From: Parus major | Lineage: Eukaryota; Chordata; Aves; Passeriformes; Paridae | NCBI RefSeq assembly: GCF_001522545.3 | Contig: NC_031797.1 | Span: forward strand, 1,617,636-1,681,635 | Direction of reading: 5' to 3' | Length of the DNA: 64,000 nucleotides | Shown here: in pieces, positions 1 to 64,000 of the stretch | Position numbering within the stretch: position 1 is the stretch's first letter | Layout: each line of letters starts with the position of its first letter | Position numbers and translations under genes: made by a program | Notes under the pieces: model-generated | Seen by the model: only the letters and a program-made list of their open reading frames with translations | The model's database searches: none | Told to the model about the DNA's origin: nothing

Positions 1-2
1 AG

Positions 3-63956
<63,954 letters not shown>

Positions 63957-64000
63957 CTTGTCAACTTGAGGAAAGGTTGAGATTAGGCCTTGAATGGATT
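63957..64000 (+). other. DOT1L: Start of DOT1L 3'UTR
   Basis: These 44 bases follow the predicted stop. No polyadenylation signal is seen before the window ends. Confidence 0.55.

Overview
This is vertebrate nuclear DNA, almost certainly from a bird. One conserved gene with many exons runs left to right through the whole window. Its long introns carry many 3'-end fragments of CR1 retroposons (the dominant LINE of birds), with no Alu, L1 or other mammalian repeats. The dense CR1 family with the Gly/Pro-rich antisense reading suggests a neoavian, perhaps passerine, host; that last step is a weak inference.

The gene is DOT1L, the histone H3 lysine-79 methyltransferase. I could place 28 coding exons from the start codon at 45 to a stop at 63954-63956. 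All introns follow GT-AG and all reading phases join without a break. The total is 4,653 coding bases, about 1,550 residues, against about 1,537 for the usual human form (human length from memory). The SAM-binding and catalytic residues fall at the same residue numbers as in human DOT1L.

Layout: 1-350 is a CpG-rich start region with exon 1. 126-16633 is a very long first intron, with a second CpG-rich block near 1815-2070. Exons 2-12 (16634-44363) encode the catalytic domain, residues about 28-335. Exons 13-15 (45551-47579) encode the lysine-rich, AT-hook-like nucleosome-binding segment. Exons 16-20 (48913-55005) encode the coiled-coil region for AF10/AF17-type partners, followed by a Ser/Pro-rich region. 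Exons 21-23 (55213-57581) include the paired hydrophobic AF9/ENL-binding motifs. Exons 24-27 (58900-63586) encode a long, low-complexity C-terminal tail with a second basic cluster. Exon 28 (63913-) holds the last residues and the start of the 3'UTR.

Between the exons I see CR1 copies in both orientations, two runs of N that both fall inside CR1-type repeats, a 51-bp minisatellite in intron 14, several short tandem or duplicated segments, and AT-, T-, CT- and CA-rich tracts. I found no second protein gene, RNA gene, CRISPR array or prokaryotic-type system. The most unusual observations are an overlapping upstream ORF in strong context, identical CR1 copies, inverted CR1 pairs that flank in-frame exon groups, an in-frame 51-bp repeat, and a possible alternative C-terminus through retention of the last intron.
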